From positions 78,854,533 to 78,918,532 of the forward strand of contig CM048845.1 in the NCBI GenBank assembly GCA_026545225.1: 64,000 nt of DNA, read 5' to 3'. This document shows positions 60,701 through 64,000 of this stretch, in pieces. The stretch comes from Cornus controversa (Eukaryota; Streptophyta; Magnoliopsida; Cornales; Cornaceae). The notes under the pieces were generated by a model. That model was not told where the DNA came from, made no database searches, and saw only the letters and a program-made list of their open reading frames with translations. Numbering within the stretch: the first letter of the stretch is position 1; each line of letters opens with the position of its first letter. The translations under genes were made by a program, and so were the position numbers.

Positions 60701-63700
60701 TCTCTTTTTCATTCTGAAGTCAAAAGTTAAATTGTCCTTGGTTTCAGGGGCGAGGCTAGAGGGGGAGGGCCATGGCACCCCTAATATTTTTTTTTTCAAA
60801 TTTCTATTTATTTTTACCTATTAATGGTGGGTTTGCAAAAGAAAATTACATGTAATTTTAATTACATCTCCAAATGAATATCTCTGGCTCTGCCCCTGCT
60901 TGGTTTATTTTCTTTTACTTTTAGCTATTTAGTGCAGGGATATTATTGAGTTTCCCAATTTTTTGGACTTTTGTCAAGTTACTTCAAGTTTCTATCATGA
61001 TGGAGCTACAGTTTTTTTCAGTAGAGGACCACAGTTTTCACGAAGTCCTAATTAGGAAGCACATAATCCCTGTTGTAAAGTGGGAGTTCATTTCATGATC
61101 TCAACTAATTACCTTCTCCTGATAGTTCCCAGTATAGAAATTCTTCTTTTTTGCTTTTGGTAATTGCAATCCTCTTTTATGGATGAGTTCAACATCTGTC
61201 AATCAGTAGACCCTTGAGGGAAGAGAAATGAGTTAATTCCACGTTATGATGCAACAAAATAATAGAAACAAGCTCCAAAATTTGCCAATTACTTGTATTT
61301 GATAGACATGCCATTTCTAGAAATTTTCCCACTCCAGATATAGAGAAGTATCCATGTAGGATATATGTGAAGGCTATAGCTATTCAAATTTCAGTCTTTT
61401 CAAGGTTTTTATGCCCAATATGTGTTTTTCATGTTCCTAGTGTTGTCTTCTATTCCTTTTTGTTTCTTTCCTCTTTCTTCTTCTTCTTTTTCTTTTTTTC
61501 TTAATCTCTTGATATGGATGTAGTTTTAGTTGTTGTTTTTTTCTTTTTCCTTATTTTCTTGAAGGTCATTTTTGTTTTGTTTCAGATTGATGAGAATGTT
61601 CAGAGGGAAATCATAAATCACAGATCATTGAGGCATCCTAACATTGTCAGGTTCAAGGAGGTAAGCATCATACTTGTTTTGTTGCTCAATTGTATTGGCA
61701 TTACGGTCATGAGAATCATTTAAGCTTTTTGGGTCTTCATATAATAAATTGATGGTTTGTGGTTTATGGCATATCTAAACTTGCGAACTTAGTCAGACAA
61801 CTTTTAGCAAGCAATTATTGGTGGCAGTTGTCCAGCAAACGTTTGATCAGTAAGTCGGCCTTGATTTTGGGCTTTGATATTGAGTGAAGGTTACCAGTCG
61901 ACCTCCATACTTCCAATGTTGCGCCTGAATGACCTCATTACAAGTTTTTTATAAAATTATAAATAATTTTGCTTTCCTGGTAATTCAGTTTTATTTTAGT
62001 TTTATATACATATATATATATCCTACTTGTATTATACGTGGAAGTTTCACTTATAAACTTTTGGGTGCTTTGTAATCAAGAAAAACAAAAAAAAGCTGCT
62101 TGCATCTGAGACACTACTGCACCTTAGATAGCTCATATTTATTTTAAGGGTATTGAATCTAGTATCCCACATCGCAAAATAATGAGTTGGCTCAAGATTT
62201 AGGGTATAAGATTTTGTTTGCTGTCTATGTAGTTGCTTTAAACATGAAAATTGTAAGTTTGTCAATGGCAATAAATATTAGTTCTATCCAGATGGTCTAT
62301 ATCCATTTTTTTGGTGAAGTAATGCTTAGCTTAATGTCTGGACGATAATTTGATGAAGAAACCACTGAAGGTGGGATTAGATTGTGATTGGATTAGTGCC
62401 TTGTGTTTGCAATGGAACTTATATGAGCATGTGCTTCTGAAATATTGGGATATGTTGTCAACAATTTGGACGCATGCTAGAGGCAGTGTGCCATGCTGTT
62501 TCTTGAATATATTTGACATCACTTCACTTTCTGAAAAACCGTTTTTGGTGAACAATCTTCACTAGCTGTTCAGCACTTCAGCCTTGTTCCTGGCCTAGGT
62601 AAAAAATTTGCTTTCACTAGCTATTGGTCACTATTTTGACAGTCAGACCCAAGATTTTATGATGCCTTAGAATTTAGAAAGCAAACAAAATAAGATGAAC
62701 TTCAAAAAAATAAAAAGGTAGAGAATGTTCCTTCATATTGGTACAGTAGTGACCTTGGGCAACTATGAATTTGATCTCTTCCATTTATATTGTGTATTCA
62801 CATATAAGAATATTGCAACATTTATAAGTTTAAAACTTGTGCTTTTGAAAAAGGTATCATCCAATTCCGGTCTTGTCAATGTGACTAGCTGGGTGGACTG
62901 GGTACAAACCCAACAATTAGCTTTATTCACATGGAGTGGTTGCCTTTGCAATCACATGCATTGTCATGCTCGAGCTCGACAGTCCACTGAACTTTAACAG
63001 TTACACAGCTTAACTTAGTTGATATTTTTTTAATAGACAAGCAATTAATATAAGAAAGAAAGTCATTACAACTACAAGGAACATACCCCAGGGAACAATA
63101 CGGCATGAAAACCCTAGCACCACTAAAGGAAAAGCTATAAAAAATACATCCAAGACAAGGAAGAAGAAATACAAAAGTACAACAAGAATGCCCTATAAAA
63201 GGAACATTTAGATCCTCATAACAAGACAACCAAAAACTATTGCTAAAAGAAACAGCAAACAATTAACTCAGCAATAGGATGAGCATTATGATATACAGCC
63301 AGAAAAGTTATATGCAAACATACAGGTACATGTTTGCATATGAAAACAACTCAACTTAGTTGAATTTTTGTTCTTAAGAATCAAAAGAAAGAAGTGAGAA
63401 ACTTCATTTTTCCCCAAGTTTTTCTTGGCAACCAAACTGGTACTTGAGTCATTAAGTTGACCTGACGTGAGGTTTGTTGAGATATAAAGATGATAATAAA
63501 TAATTAGACCCGGCCTCCCCAAATATTTGAAGTCTGGCTCTCTTGGGCCTTGGCTAGAAAAAATATTAAATCACAAGAATAACTGTGACTGCAGGTTTTG
63601 TTGACTCCAACACAGTTAGCTATAGTAATGGAATATGCAGCTGGCGGTGAACTCTTTGCAAGGATATGCAGTGCTGGTCGATTTAGTGAGGATGAGGTTG

Positions 63701-64000
63701 TAAATGCATAACTTGCATTTCTATTTTCATTAGACTTTTTAAGTTGTTTTTCCTTCTCTTCAGTGCAAATAAAGGTCCTATATTGACATTTGGGTTGCTA
63801 TTGTTTGTTCATTGAAAATCCCTTCTACAACAGGCACGATTTTTTTTTCAGCAGCTAATATCTGGAGTCAGCTACTGTCATGCCATGGTATAATTATTTA
63901 AATGATCTTGTTTAATTTTTTTGCACTATATTCTTCTTCTTACATCACTCTTTTTACTGTAGGAAATTTGTCACAGGGACCTGAAACTGGAAAACACACT
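57742..64000 (+). CDS. SnRK2 family Ser/Thr protein kinase, 5' part (runs off the window)
   Basis: Five exons are visible: 57742-57864, 61586-61660, 63595-63696, 63834-63887 and 63963 to the window edge, all in phase with GT/AG junctions. The product starts [20 protein letters not shown]. It shows the glycine-rich loop (residues 12-19), the ATP-binding Lys34 in [10 protein letters not shown], the conserved [13 protein letters not shown], the hinge [10 protein letters not shown] and the catalytic-loop start HRDLKLEN (122-129). [10 protein letters not shown]...[12 protein letters not shown] is diagnostic for SnRK2. The N-terminus resembles rice SAPK3 and related ABA-independent or weakly ABA-responsive SnRK2s. 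The class-defining acidic C-terminus is outside the window, so the subclass is open. SnRK2s phosphorylate ion channels and bZIP factors in osmotic stress and ABA signalling. Intron 1 is 3.7 kb and contains a hAT MITE; intron 2 contains a LINE end. Confidence 0.95.
60745..60898. mobile_element. hAT MITE in SnRK2 intron 1, perfect 8-bp TSD
   Basis: The left end CAGGGGCGAGGCTAGAG and right end (minus strand) CAGGGGCAGAGCCAGAG are flanked by the direct repeat CTTGGTTT (60737-60744 and 60899-60906). Total length is 154 bp with no coding capacity. Confidence 0.93.
63023..63352 (-). mobile_element. 5'-truncated LINE fragment in SnRK2 intron 2
   Basis: A perfect 11-bp direct repeat AACTTAGTTGA flanks it (63012-63022 and 63353-63363). 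The left side begins with a T run, the complement of a poly-A tail, so it inserted on the minus strand. The short coding content is too decayed for a sure clade; its style is L1-like. Confidence 0.75.

Noticed and set aside
1-64000. CRISPR arrays, bacterial-type operons, tRNA or rRNA genes
   Set aside because: None seen. Tandem repeats here lack spacer structure, and tRNA-like boxes occur only in SINE-like sequences.

Overview
This is nuclear DNA from a flowering plant, most likely a eudicot. It is AT-rich, its genes have GT-AG introns, and its three recognisable host genes are typical plant families: a PPR protein, a CBL calcium sensor and an SnRK2 kinase. Between them lie many transposable elements of classic plant types: hAT, PIF/Harbinger, Mutator-like and Stowaway DNA elements, Copia-type LTR fossils, L1- and RTE-type LINEs and tRNA-derived SINEs. 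I could not fix the species. All alignments were made by eye, so percent identities are only given where I counted.

Layout. 1-6.7 kb: a nearly complete but decayed hAT element (537-4126) with its target-site duplication, then unremarkable intergenic DNA. 6.7-18.2 kb: a direct tandem segmental duplication (copy A from 6680, copy B from 14871). Copy A took a Copia fossil (itself carrying a 1.4 kb insert), a Stowaway element carrying a nested Harbinger-type element, and a second short Copia-type fossil. Copy B took a Mutator-like MITE and a Harbinger-like element carrying GGN-rich repeats and a nested hAT MITE. Each copy holds empty sites for insertions of the other. Copy A also holds a remnant of a small membrane-protein gene whose intact-looking relative lies at 36.0 kb. 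18.2-24.5 kb: hAT-like and PIF/Harbinger remnants plus an L1-type LINE 3' end.

25.6-45.4 kb is the gene-rich part. It contains an intronless PPR gene (25593-27758, minus) with a likely spliced 5' leader, an unrecognised four-pass membrane protein gene (36019-36525, plus), and a complete eight-exon CBL1/CBL9-type gene (37220-44163, minus) for which I resolved every splice junction and a 215-residue product. Its introns hold an LTR fossil, an RTE LINE and a MITE; a SINE lies in the intron of its leader. 45.4-57.2 kb is gene-poor and holds an RTE LINE end, SINE fragments, a large foldback element, a MITE carrying a minisatellite, and a Mutator-like MITE with a perfect 9-bp target duplication. 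From 57742 to the window edge runs an SnRK2 protein kinase gene (first five exons), with an ABRE/G-box about 300 bp upstream of its start.

CBL sensors (through CIPKs) and SnRK2 kinases both act in calcium, ABA and osmotic-stress signalling, but nothing here shows that the two neighbours are co-regulated. I saw no convincing undescribed system. The most informative feature is the tandem duplication with reciprocal, datable insertions; the foldback element and the paralogous unknown membrane proteins come next.
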